Assembly (NCBI RefSeq): GCF_000193375.1
Contig: NC_015315.1
Coordinates: 1,682,622 to 1,746,621, forward strand
From: Thermoproteus uzoniensis 768-20
GTDB lineage: Archaea > Thermoproteota > Thermoprotei > Thermoproteales > Thermoproteaceae
Direction of reading: 5' to 3'
Length of the DNA stretch: 64,000 nucleotides
Shown piece after piece: positions 58,353-64,000 of this stretch. Every line of letters starts with the position of its first letter. Position 1 is the first letter of the stretch. The position numbers and the translations under genes are program-made. A model generated the notes under the pieces. That model did not search any database. It was not told the DNA's origin and saw nothing but the letters and a program-made list of their open reading frames with translations.

Positions 58353-58789
58353 GTCGTCAACACTTCACGTTTGGCGGACCACTCGACGACATCCTCCTTC
58401 TTGCCTATAACTACCCAGGAGATCGTCTTGGCCAAGGGCCTCGTCTCGGCGATAATAACTCTGTCGCCCGGCTTGATCTCTATACATTCGGGAACCCTCA
58501 CGTGGAGCTTTCTCCTCCTCCTCTCGTAACGTTTGTACTTGGGGACGTAGTGCATCCACTCGTGAATAACCACAGCGGCTTTGTGCATCCTCACGCTCTC
58601 CACCTCGACCTCCAGCAACTTCGTCCTTATCTTCAAATTGCCGTGCCAGGGACATTCCGGGTCGTCGCACGCGGCGGCGGGAGGCTGGATCCAAGGAATA
58701 CCGATATCGGCAACTCTCACCTTCACGCCGTTGGGGAAGGTTATCGTGTCGCCTATATGGGGCCTTGAGGGCAATTTGATGACCGCCAT
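58349..58789 (-). CDS. rps17: 30S ribosomal protein S17 (uS17)
   Basis: This 16S rRNA-binding OB-fold protein of 146 aa has the S17 core VVIHEWMHYVPKYKRYERRR KLHVRVPE and KPGDRVIIAETRPLAKT. The N terminus contains CDDPECPWHG, an archaeal/eukaryotic insertion. It follows rps19 by one base and is coupled to xpf. It belongs to the S10 cluster, but rpl29-rnp1 and rps3 are 22 kb away on the other strand. Confidence 0.95.
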   Translation of the reverse strand: MAVIKLPSRPHIGDTITFPNGVKVRVADIGIPWIQPPAAACDDPECPWHGNLKIRTKLLEVEVESVRMHKAAVVIHEWMHYVPKYKRYERRRRKLHVRVPECIEIKPGDRVIIAETRPLAKTISWVVIGKKEDVVEWSAKREVLTT

Positions 58790-58790
58790 A

Positions 58791-59273
58791 TCACTTAGCG
58801 GCTATGTGCAACGACGACTTCGTGGCCTTGAGTCCGGGCTCGCCGTGCTGTACGGGCTTGCACGTTATGGCGAACTCGCCGAGGTAGTGCCCTACGTGCC
58901 AGGGAGATATGTAGACAGGTATCCAAGTGATGCCGTTGTAGACTTGGATGGTTAGGCCGACCATCTCGGGGAGGATTATCATGTCTCTGCTATGCGTTTT
59001 TATGGTCACTTTCTTGCCCTGCGCCGCCAAGGCGCGGGCCTTCCTCACCTTCTCGAGCAGTTTTCTGTGTTCAGGTTTTAGCCCACGCCGCAAGCTCCGC
59101 CTCTGTCTGGCAGGCAGTAGCTTTATGAAATCGTCCATGGGCATAGAAAGGATATCGTCGAGGGTCTTGCCCCTGTACCTAAACGTGCCCCACTCCTCTT
59201 GGGCGATCACGGCCGGTTGCGGCCACCCGGTCCTTCCGCGTTGTGCGGCCTCAGCCTCTTGAGGCGCAGACAT
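58791..59273 (-). CDS. rps19: 30S ribosomal protein S19 (uS19)
   Basis: This is a small-subunit head protein. The 160-aa sequence contains [34 protein letters not shown] and the S19 signature [22 protein letters not shown] followed by [10 protein letters not shown]. It has a Gln/Ala-rich N-terminal extension typical of archaea. GAGATTTAAACACC on the minus strand (about 59292-59305) is the promoter. It heads the rps19-rps17-xpf operon. Confidence 0.95.
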   Translation of the reverse strand: MSAPQEAEAAQRGRTGWPQPAVIAQEEWGTFRYRGKTLDDILSMPMDDFIKLLPARQRRSLRRGLKPEHRKLLEKVRKARALAAQGKKVTIKTHSRDMIILPEMVGLTIQVYNGITWIPVYISPWHVGHYLGEFAITCKPVQHGEPGLKATKSSLHIAAK

Positions 59274-59314
59274 CGCTTGCCAGATAGTGAGGTGTTTAAA
59301 TCTCTTCTCCTACC

Positions 59315-59611
59315 CTACGATATTAAGCCCATCTTGGCCGCGAGGCCGTGGGCTTCCTTGATTATCGAGACGGCCTCGTCGAGCATGTCGACGTGTCTGG
59401 CCTGCACTACGGCGTTCTCGTCGCCGACCATGTACTCTATGTAGTACTCATCGCCGGCCCAAGACAGCACTATGAACACGTAGAAGTCCTCGCCCAGCTG
59501 GATCTGGCCGAAGGCCTCGTCGCGCCGCCACTCCACGGTCAAACGCCTGGATCTCTTCTCGAGAGCCTCGGCGAGCTTTTTGAAATACTCCTCGGCGCGC
59601 TCTCTGCCCAT
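59315..59611 (-). CDS. Conserved hypothetical protein
   Basis: This is an unrecognised 98-aa protein with an N-terminal helix (AEEYFKKLAEALEKRSRR), a beta sheet (FGQIQLGEDFYVFIVLSWAGDEYYIEYMVG) and a C-terminal helix. It is compact and acidic, with no Cys. The ATG lies 20-28 nt from TTTTATAAG (59631-59639), which also serves pheT divergently. Pairing with pheT gives no clear functional hint. Confidence 0.65.
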   Translation of the reverse strand: MGRERAEEYFKKLAEALEKRSRRLTVEWRRDEAFGQIQLGEDFYVFIVLSWAGDEYYIEYMVGDENAVVQARHVDMLDEAVSIIKEAHGLAAKMGLIS

Positions 59612-59630
59612 AGCCTACGACGGGCATATG

Positions 59631-59639
59631 TTTTATAAG
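59631..59639. promoter_or_regulatory. Shared bidirectional TATA box (pheT / hypothetical)
   Basis: TTTTATAAG lies 18-26 nt before the pheT ATG (59657) and 20-28 nt from the minus-strand ATG 59611. The 45-bp gap has no other AT-rich box, so both leaderless transcripts likely use it. Confidence 0.6.
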
Positions 59640-59656
59640 GATTCTATCTGTGGCAT

Positions 59657-61219
59657 ATGCCCGTAATAGACGTATCGTTGTGGGATCTACAGCGCCTTGT
59701 GGGCGCCTCCGAGGCCCAGATCCTCAACGCGCTTGAGTACGTAAAGGGAGAAATAGAAGGGCGGGAAGGCGATAGGCTCAGGATAGAGATAACGCACGAT
59801 AGGCCCGACCACTTCTCGGCGGAGGGCCTGGCGAGGACTTTAAAGGGCATTCTAGGGATAGAGGAAGGCCTCCCGGAGGCCAAAGTCGAGGAAGGAGCCA
59901 TCGAGCTGAGGTACGAGGGGGTCATAGAGGAGAGGCCCTACGCAGTTATGGCGGTTGTCAGAGACTTGGCGCTCGACGACGAGGCGATAGTCCAGATGAT
60001 ACAGTTGCAAGAGAAGCTCCACGACACCTACGGACGCGACAGGAAGAAGGTCGCCATAGGGTATTACGACCTATCGAAGATCAAGCCGCCTATTTTCTAC
60101 AGAAGAATATCGCAGGAGGATAAGTATACGCCGCTGGGATTCGACAGAGAGATCAGGGTGAGGGAGATGTACGAGGTCACAGACAAGGGGAGGAAATACG
60201 CCTCTCTCATAAAGAGGGAGGCCCCGCCGGCCCTCGTGGACTCCGAAGGCAAAATAATGGTGGTAGTGCCCGTCTTGGGTAGCGAGTGTTGCAAGGTCAC
60301 TCCAAGCACTAGGGATGTCCTCATCGACGTGACGGGGCCGCAGCTGGAGCCGTTGTTGAAGATTTTGTCTATACTCGTCTACAGCCTATTGGAGCGTAGC
60401 AAGAGCAGAAGGGTGGAGCTGGTCAAGATAAACGGCGTATACCCGACTAGGCTGGAAAGCCGTGAGATATACGTGGATAGGAAACAAGTCGGCGAGATGC
60501 TGGGCATTGATCTGAGCGACGAGGAATACAGAAGTCTACTACGCCGCGCGCGCCACGACCTGCGCGGCGACAGCGTGCTCGTGGCTCCCTATAGGATCAA
60601 CCTAATTAGCTGGGTCGATATAGCCGAGGATATAGCCATAATGAAGGGCTACGGCAATATATCCAGAGTGCCGCCTCCAATAATTACGGCCGGAAGGAGG
60701 CACAGATCGGAGATCTCCTCCGAGGATGCCCGAAGGGCCTTGCTGTCGTTGGGATTCCAGGAGGTCATGAACGGCGTCTTGACCCACTCGGCGCTTCTCG
60801 ACGCGTTCGGTCTAAAGTACGCGAGGGTTGTGAACCCCGTATCGGAGCGCCTAGACGCAGTGAGAAGCTCGTTGCTTCCCGGCCTGCTGAGCGTGGTCTC
60901 GGGTCTAAAGAGACCTAGGGTTAAGCTGTTCGAGATAGGCGACGTGGTCGCGGAGGGGCTCACCAGAAGAGCCGTCGCCGCGGCTATAGGAGGCGACGGC
61001 GTCACGATCACCGACGGCATTGCGGTATTTAGATCGTTATGTATAGCGCTCGGCGTCAATTGCAGAGTGGAGAACGGGCACATGTACTGGTGCGCTGAGG
61101 GAAGATGCGCCGAGCTTAAAGGCGAGGTCGACGGCTATGTAGGCGAGGTGCGGCCTGATATTCTGACAAAACTCGGCGTGTTTGTGCCGGTAGTGTTGGG
61201 CGAGATCTTCCTCACCTAG
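59657..61219 (+). CDS. pheT: Phenylalanyl-tRNA synthetase beta subunit
   Basis: PheT pairs with PheS to charge tRNA-Phe and carries the B3/B4 editing module. The 520-aa archaeal-type protein shows IEITHDRPDHFSAEGLART (B1), the B3/B4 region AIGYYDLSKIKPPIFYR, B5 with YRINLISWVDIAEDIAIMKGYG, and the catalytic-like core LLSLGFQEVMNGVLT...RVVNPVSERLDAVRSSLLPGLL. The last part (VKLFEIGDVV to LGEIF) closes the core domain. pheS is not adjacent. The length is slightly below the usual 540-560. Confidence 0.95.
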   Translation: MPVIDVSLWDLQRLVGASEAQILNALEYVKGEIEGREGDRLRIEITHDRPDHFSAEGLARTLKGILGIEEGLPEAKVEEGAIELRYEGVIEERPYAVMAVVRDLALDDEAIVQMIQLQEKLHDTYGRDRKKVAIGYYDLSKIKPPIFYRRISQEDKYTPLGFDREIRVREMYEVTDKGRKYASLIKREAPPALVDSEGKIMVVVPVLGSECCKVTPSTRDVLIDVTGPQLEPLLKILSILVYSLLERSKSRRVELVKINGVYPTRLESREIYVDRKQVGEMLGIDLSDEEYRSLLRRARHDLRGDSVLVAPYRINLISWVDIAEDIAIMKGYGNISRVPPPIITAGRRHRSEISSEDARRALLSLGFQEVMNGVLTHSALLDAFGLKYARVVNPVSERLDAVRSSLLPGLLSVVSGLKRPRVKLFEIGDVVAEGLTRRAVAAAIGGDGVTITDGIAVFRSLCIALGVNCRVENGHMYWCAEGRCAELKGEVDGYVGEVRPDILTKLGVFVPVVLGEIFLT

Positions 61220-61257
61220 ACGTCAAAGACTTATTAATGAGAGCCGCGGCGGGGTAT

Positions 61258-61617
61258 ATGTCGGACGAGATAGACACCATTATCAAGAAAAAGGCTTTGG
61301 AGATGGCGATCAGACAAGCGATGTCGAAAAAGCCTGAGGAGAAGCCGCTTACCAACGACGACGTGATAAGGATAGTCAGAGGCTTGCTGAGGGGCGAAAG
61401 GGCTGAGGAAATTCTGAAGACGTCTCTGGAGCTGTACGGAGACTCTCTCATGCCTCTCCTCAGAAAGATAGTGGATCTGCACAGACAGGGGGTGATCAAC
61501 GAGCTGTGGGACTACGAGCTCTACAGAATATTGACGAACGCCGGCTTCGTGATCCCGTTAAAGACGAGGCTGCGCATAGTCAGACACGGCCGCGAGTACA
61601 AGATAGGGGAGGATTAA
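61258..61617 (+). CDS. Hypothetical helical protein
   Basis: This is an unrecognised 119-aa protein, mostly alpha-helical and charged (MSDEIDTIIKKKALEMAIRQ, EEILKTSLELYGDSLMPLL), with a C-terminal segment (LKTRLRIVRHGREYKIG) that may be a beta hairpin. ATG 61258 is preferred to ATG 61237 because ACTTATTAATG (61228-61238) is at TATA distance. The 3' end overlaps the convergent zinc-ribbon gene by 4 bp. Confidence 0.65.
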   Translation: MSDEIDTIIKKKALEMAIRQAMSKKPEEKPLTNDDVIRIVRGLLRGERAEEILKTSLELYGDSLMPLLRKIVDLHRQGVINELWDYELYRILTNAGFVIPLKTRLRIVRHGREYKIGED

Positions 61618-61865
61618 CCCAAGGCGGCGTCCTTGAATAGGCCGTAGAGGTCCTGGAGGAGATCGCGCCAGAGCACCCTGCGCGATACGTAGTTCCAATA
61701 ACGCCTTACATCTCTTTTACTTATTTTGATATAGAGGGCGCATCTATCACACCCAAGCCACACGTTGTCCCCCTCTTCTATGAACGTCAGATCGGAGCCG
61801 CATTTAGGGCATTTGAGATCTGTTTTGAAGACGACAGAGGGCTTGGCTACCTCAACGATAGCCAT
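61614..61865 (-). CDS. Zinc-ribbon protein
   Basis: The 83-aa protein carries one zinc ribbon (LKCPKCGSDLTFIEEGDNVWLGCDRCALYIKI) followed by a helical, aromatic C terminus (YWNYVSRRVLWRDLLQDLYGLF). The function is unknown. The ATG lies about 20-28 nt from TTTTTAAGG on the minus strand (61884-61893). It is similar in style to the zinc-ribbon protein at 5420 but not obviously homologous. Confidence 0.72.
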   Translation of the reverse strand: MAIVEVAKPSVVFKTDLKCPKCGSDLTFIEEGDNVWLGCDRCALYIKISKRDVRRYWNYVSRRVLWRDLLQDLYGLFKDAALG

Positions 61866-61962
61866 CGCAAACCTGGCGACGGCCTTAAAAATCTACTTCA
61901 GCCAAAATAGCGTATCCTCTGTTTTATCTCCTTACGTTATATCTTTCAACGGGCCAAAGCGC

Positions 61963-62067
61963 GTGAAGCTGAATATATGGATCTTGTTGCTCCGCCTAAT
62001 CCCTAGGGACGAGGATAGGAGGAAGTTGGCCCAAGCGCTGGCTGAGGACGAGCTGGAGGTTATCTAA
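61963..62067 (+). CDS. Possible 34-aa protein
   Basis: GTG 61963 opens a short frame (MKLNIWILLLRLIPRDEDRR onward, ending LAEDELEVI) with CGTTATATC (61934-61942) at TATA distance. The peptide has a hydrophobic N-terminal helix and a charged C terminus. The frame is open further upstream but without a start codon in the right place. It overlaps the convergent hypothetical gene by 4 bp. It may be spurious. Confidence 0.35.
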   Translation: MKLNIWILLLRLIPRDEDRRKLAQALAEDELEVI

Positions 62068-62360
62068 CACCTAGGTTGCCTCAAGCCCGAGGCATCTCTC
62101 CCGACAGCTTCTAGGTCCATCCTCGCCTCTGCAACAAAGCGGGCGACGTCGCGGCACCTCTCCCTCAGTTGCGGGATAGACGCGTCGATATGCGCGGCCT
62201 CTCTCTCGAGGATCTCTACAGCCCAAATTGCGATTTGTTTAAGCCTATCGTAAAAGTCGGCATCGCCATAAATTTCGATACGCATGCCGACGCGCTCCGC
62301 GTATTCCGCGAGGAGCTCCGGCCTCTTGACCGCCTGCCAGAGGAAGTCGTAGAAGCTCAT
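62064..62360 (-). CDS. Hypothetical helical protein downstream of archease
   Basis: This is an unrecognised 98-aa protein, predicted almost entirely helical ([40 protein letters not shown]). Its ATG overlaps the archease stop (ATGA), so it is translationally coupled to archease and could act with it. It has Cys only near the C terminus. No motif is recognised. Confidence 0.62.
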   Translation of the reverse strand: MSFYDFLWQAVKRPELLAEYAERVGMRIEIYGDADFYDRLKQIAIWAVEILEREAAHIDASIPQLRERCRDVARFVAEARMDLEAVGRDASGLRQPRC

Positions 62361-62797
62361 ATATCGACGACGAACTGCACGGTCCAGAAACCGTCGTGCC
62401 TTATCTCCATCATGTTGTAGGTCATCGCCTTGACTATAAGGCCCTTGAACCCATGCCTACCTATGTCGTACCTCTCGCCTTTCACAGACGCCGTAAGTCT
62501 GTACGGCCCCTCGCCGGATATCTTCAGCTCGATATCCCTAGCCACGGCGAATTTCTCCCCGTCGAATAGGTACAACACTTCGCTGATCCAAGAGAAGAGC
62601 AACCCCTCCAAATCGTCGTGCTCGACCTCTATCTTCCTCTCCTCCACCGGCGCTACGCGCTCGCTGTAGTAGGTTATATCCGCCGTAGCTATCGCCGCGT
62701 TCTTGAAGGCCTCCTCAAGGGTGCAGCCGTAGGCCACCACGAGGACGTCGGCTGTGTGCTCGCCGTATTGGTAGTCCTTGGGCTTCCCGCACGCCAC
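62357..62797 (-). CDS. Archease
   Basis: Archease is a small Ca-binding protein that activates the RtcB tRNA/RNA ligase. The 146-aa protein shows the family opening [29 protein letters not shown], then the [21 protein letters not shown] region with acidic metal ligands, and ends [23 protein letters not shown] 62797 is chosen over the longer frame to 62881 because AATTAAAAACC (minus strand, 62814-62824) is at TATA distance. It is relevant to joining the many tRNA exons in this organism; rtcB is not in the window. Confidence 0.93.
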   Translation of the reverse strand: MACGKPKDYQYGEHTADVLVVAYGCTLEEAFKNAAIATADITYYSERVAPVEERKIEVEHDDLEGLLFSWISEVLYLFDGEKFAVARDIELKISGEGPYRLTASVKGERYDIGRHGFKGLIVKAMTYNMMEIRHDGFWTVQFVVDI

Positions 62798-62830
62798 GTA
62801 ACTGTAATATCCGCGGTTTTTAATTCCTAC

Positions 62831-63472
62831 ATGAAGATCCAGATAGCCCTCGACTTGACGGACCTGCTCAAGGCCGTACACATGGCGAGGGATCTATGCG
62901 CCGCCGGCGCCGACTTGTTGGAGGCGGGCACGCCTCTCATAAAGACGTTCGGCGTGGGGTCCGTGGCCTTGTTGAAATCCGCATGTCCCTCGGCCGAGGT
63001 GGTCGCGGATCTCAAGACGGCCGACGTGGGCGCTCTGGAGGCCGAGCTCGCGAAGGCGGCCGGCGCCGATTGGGCGACCGTCATGGCCGCGACAAACGTC
63101 GAGACGATAGAGGAGTTCGCGCGGAGGGGCAAGGAGCTGGGCCTCAAGACGGCGCTGGACACGATAGGGGTGGCGAGCCCCTACGACAGAGTTAGAGAGG
63201 TACTTGACAGAGTTACGTTGGACATGGTGATATTGCACCTCGGCATCGACGTGCAGAGGAGGAGGGGGTTGACCGTAGATCAACTGATAGCGGAGGCCTT
63301 GAGGATAAAGCACCTCGGCGTGTCGGTCGCCGTCGCTGGCGGGATAGGGCAGAAAGAGCTCGAGAAGATAGCCGGGACGGAGATCGACGTGGTGATTATA
63401 GGCAGGGCCATCACGTCTGCGCCGTCGCCGAGAGAGGCTTTCCTTCTGTTGAAATCCATAATTACTAAGTAA
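62831..63472 (+). CDS. 3-Hexulose-6-phosphate synthase (OMP decarboxylase superfamily)
   Basis: The enzyme joins formaldehyde and ribulose 5-phosphate or, in archaea, works mainly in reverse to make ribulose 5-phosphate from hexose phosphate, replacing the oxidative pentose pathway. The 213-aa barrel starts [19 protein letters not shown] and has the DLKTADVG catalytic motif, [14 protein letters not shown] and [14 protein letters not shown] with phosphate-binding [16 protein letters not shown] 62831 fits TGTAATATC (62802-62810). KGPDC, a close relative, is an alternative but less fitting. Confidence 0.87.
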   Translation: MKIQIALDLTDLLKAVHMARDLCAAGADLLEAGTPLIKTFGVGSVALLKSACPSAEVVADLKTADVGALEAELAKAAGADWATVMAATNVETIEEFARRGKELGLKTALDTIGVASPYDRVREVLDRVTLDMVILHLGIDVQRRRGLTVDQLIAEALRIKHLGVSVAVAGGIGQKELEKIAGTEIDVVIIGRAITSAPSPREAFLLLKSIITK

Positions 63473-63503
63473 AACTTAAAAGAAGGGGTCTCTTCGGTAT
63501 CCG

Positions 63504-64000
63504 ATGAGAATTATCCTAGTCGCGGTCCCCGGAAGCGGCAAAACGACTATTATGGGCTATGTAAAGAAGAAGTTGCCGGACGTCCAGATCGTGAATTTCG
63601 GCGACGTCATGCTCGAGATATCCAGGAAGAAGTACGGCATAGAGAATAGAGACGACATGCGTAGGAAGATACCGGTGGAGGAGTACAGGAAAGTGCAGGA
63701 GGAGGCCGCCGACTACATAGCGTCTCTGCCAGGTGACGTCATAGTGGACACCCACGCCTCGATTAAGATGATGGGCGGATACTACCCCGGGCTCCCCGAT
63801 AGGGTTGTGGCCAGACTGAAGCCCGACTCCATAGTGCTGGTCGAGTACGACCCCAAGGACATACTGGAGAGGCGCAGAGGGGATCCCACGAGGTTCAGAG
63901 ACGTGGAGACCGAGGAGGAGATCGAGCTCCACCAGATGGCCAACAGATACTACGCGTTCGCTGCGGCTAATGCGGCGGAGTGCACCGTCCACATAATCAA
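63504..64000 (+). CDS. adkA: Adenylate kinase, archaeal type (3' end outside window)
   Basis: This archaeal trimeric adenylate kinase interconverts ATP, ADP and AMP. The visible 165 residues start MRIILVAVPGSGKTTIMGY (P-loop), then VNFGDVMLEISRKKYG, RDDMRRKI and VIVDTHASIKMMGGYYPGLP, and the LID-like DILERRRGDPTRFRD. All are typical of the archaeal AdkA family of about 190-200 aa, so only the last 25-35 residues are missing. The ATG lies 20-29 nt after ACTTAAAAG (63475-63483). Confidence 0.93.
   Translation, partial: MRIILVAVPGSGKTTIMGYVKKKLPDVQIVNFGDVMLEISRKKYGIENRDDMRRKIPVEEYRKVQEEAADYIASLPGDVIVDTHASIKMMGGYYPGLPDRVVARLKPDSIVLVEYDPKDILERRRGDPTRFRDVETEEEIELHQMANRYYAFAAANAAECTVHII

Noticed and set aside
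61765-61962. Upstream part of the 100-codon frame before the possible 34-aa gene.
   Set aside because: It is antisense to the zinc-ribbon gene and its promoter and has no start codon at a suitable distance from a TATA box.

Overview
The window is chromosomal DNA from a hyperthermophilic crenarchaeon of the order Thermoproteales, most likely Thermoproteus or a close relative. The evidence is archaeal-type information-processing genes (Rpo12, PriL, Rnp1, EndA, AGOG, XPF with a PCNA-binding tail, archaeal GlyRS and ThrRS), tRNA genes carrying several non-canonical introns, C/D box sRNA candidates, a K+-independent proton pyrophosphatase, overlapping pgk-gap genes, and a TATA-like box about 20-28 nt before most start codons, which implies mostly leaderless mRNAs. 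There is no rRNA, insertion sequence, prophage or CRISPR array. Coding is dense on both strands.

Layout. 1-5.7 kb: serS 3' end, a C/D sRNA candidate, NMN adenylyltransferase, rpo12, an agmatinase-family enzyme, glyS, endA, hsp20 and a zinc-ribbon protein. 5.7-8.7 kb: the archaeal modified-mevalonate genes (UbiD-type decarboxylase plus both phosphomevalonate dehydratase subunits). 8.7-13.9 kb: 8-oxoguanine glycosylase, PriL, a Clp1-like kinase, a phosphoesterase, a small MinD-like ATPase and a GNAT acetyltransferase. 13.97-18.9 kb: the least explained block, a 945-aa P-loop ATPase, a 166-aa protein and a NurA-like nuclease in overlapping frames, followed by a 45-aa ribbon-helix-helix gene and a coiled-coil protein. 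18.9-29 kb: two radical-SAM proteins, a VirB2/TedC-like pilin candidate, Bud32, three intron-bearing tRNAs (Lys, Arg, Ala), several uncharacterised proteins, DUF72, an asparaginase, rps4 and rps13.

29-35.5 kb: haem/sirohaem genes (hemC, hemA, hemL, cobA, hemD, met8, hemB) that take glutamyl-tRNA to precorrin-2 and sirohydrochlorin. 35.5-44.5 kb: a second C/D sRNA candidate, rps3-rpl29-rnp1, a MetF-like protein, ATP synthase subunit I, the membrane pyrophosphatase, a GTPBP1-like GTPase and a lone Cas4-family nuclease. 44.6-53.3 kb: a membrane HdrD-like Fe-S protein, a family-2 glycosyltransferase, inositol-phosphate synthase, a PadR regulator, an HtpX-like protease, SpeD, thrS and a type IV pilin-like peptide. 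53.3-64 kb: a nucleotidyltransferase, pgk-gap-usp-GH1, XPF with rps17 and rps19, pheT, archease, hexulose-phosphate synthase and the start of adkA.

Two features run across the window. First, sharply bounded AT-rich islands (about 100-500 bp) sit in frame inside otherwise GC-rich genes, including thrS, pgk and endA. Second, many divergent gene pairs share one TATA-like box or use interlocked ones. The best candidates for something undescribed are the ATPase/NurA-like module at 13974-18083 and the inverted Lys/Arg tRNA pair with homologous introns at 20.25-22.9 kb.
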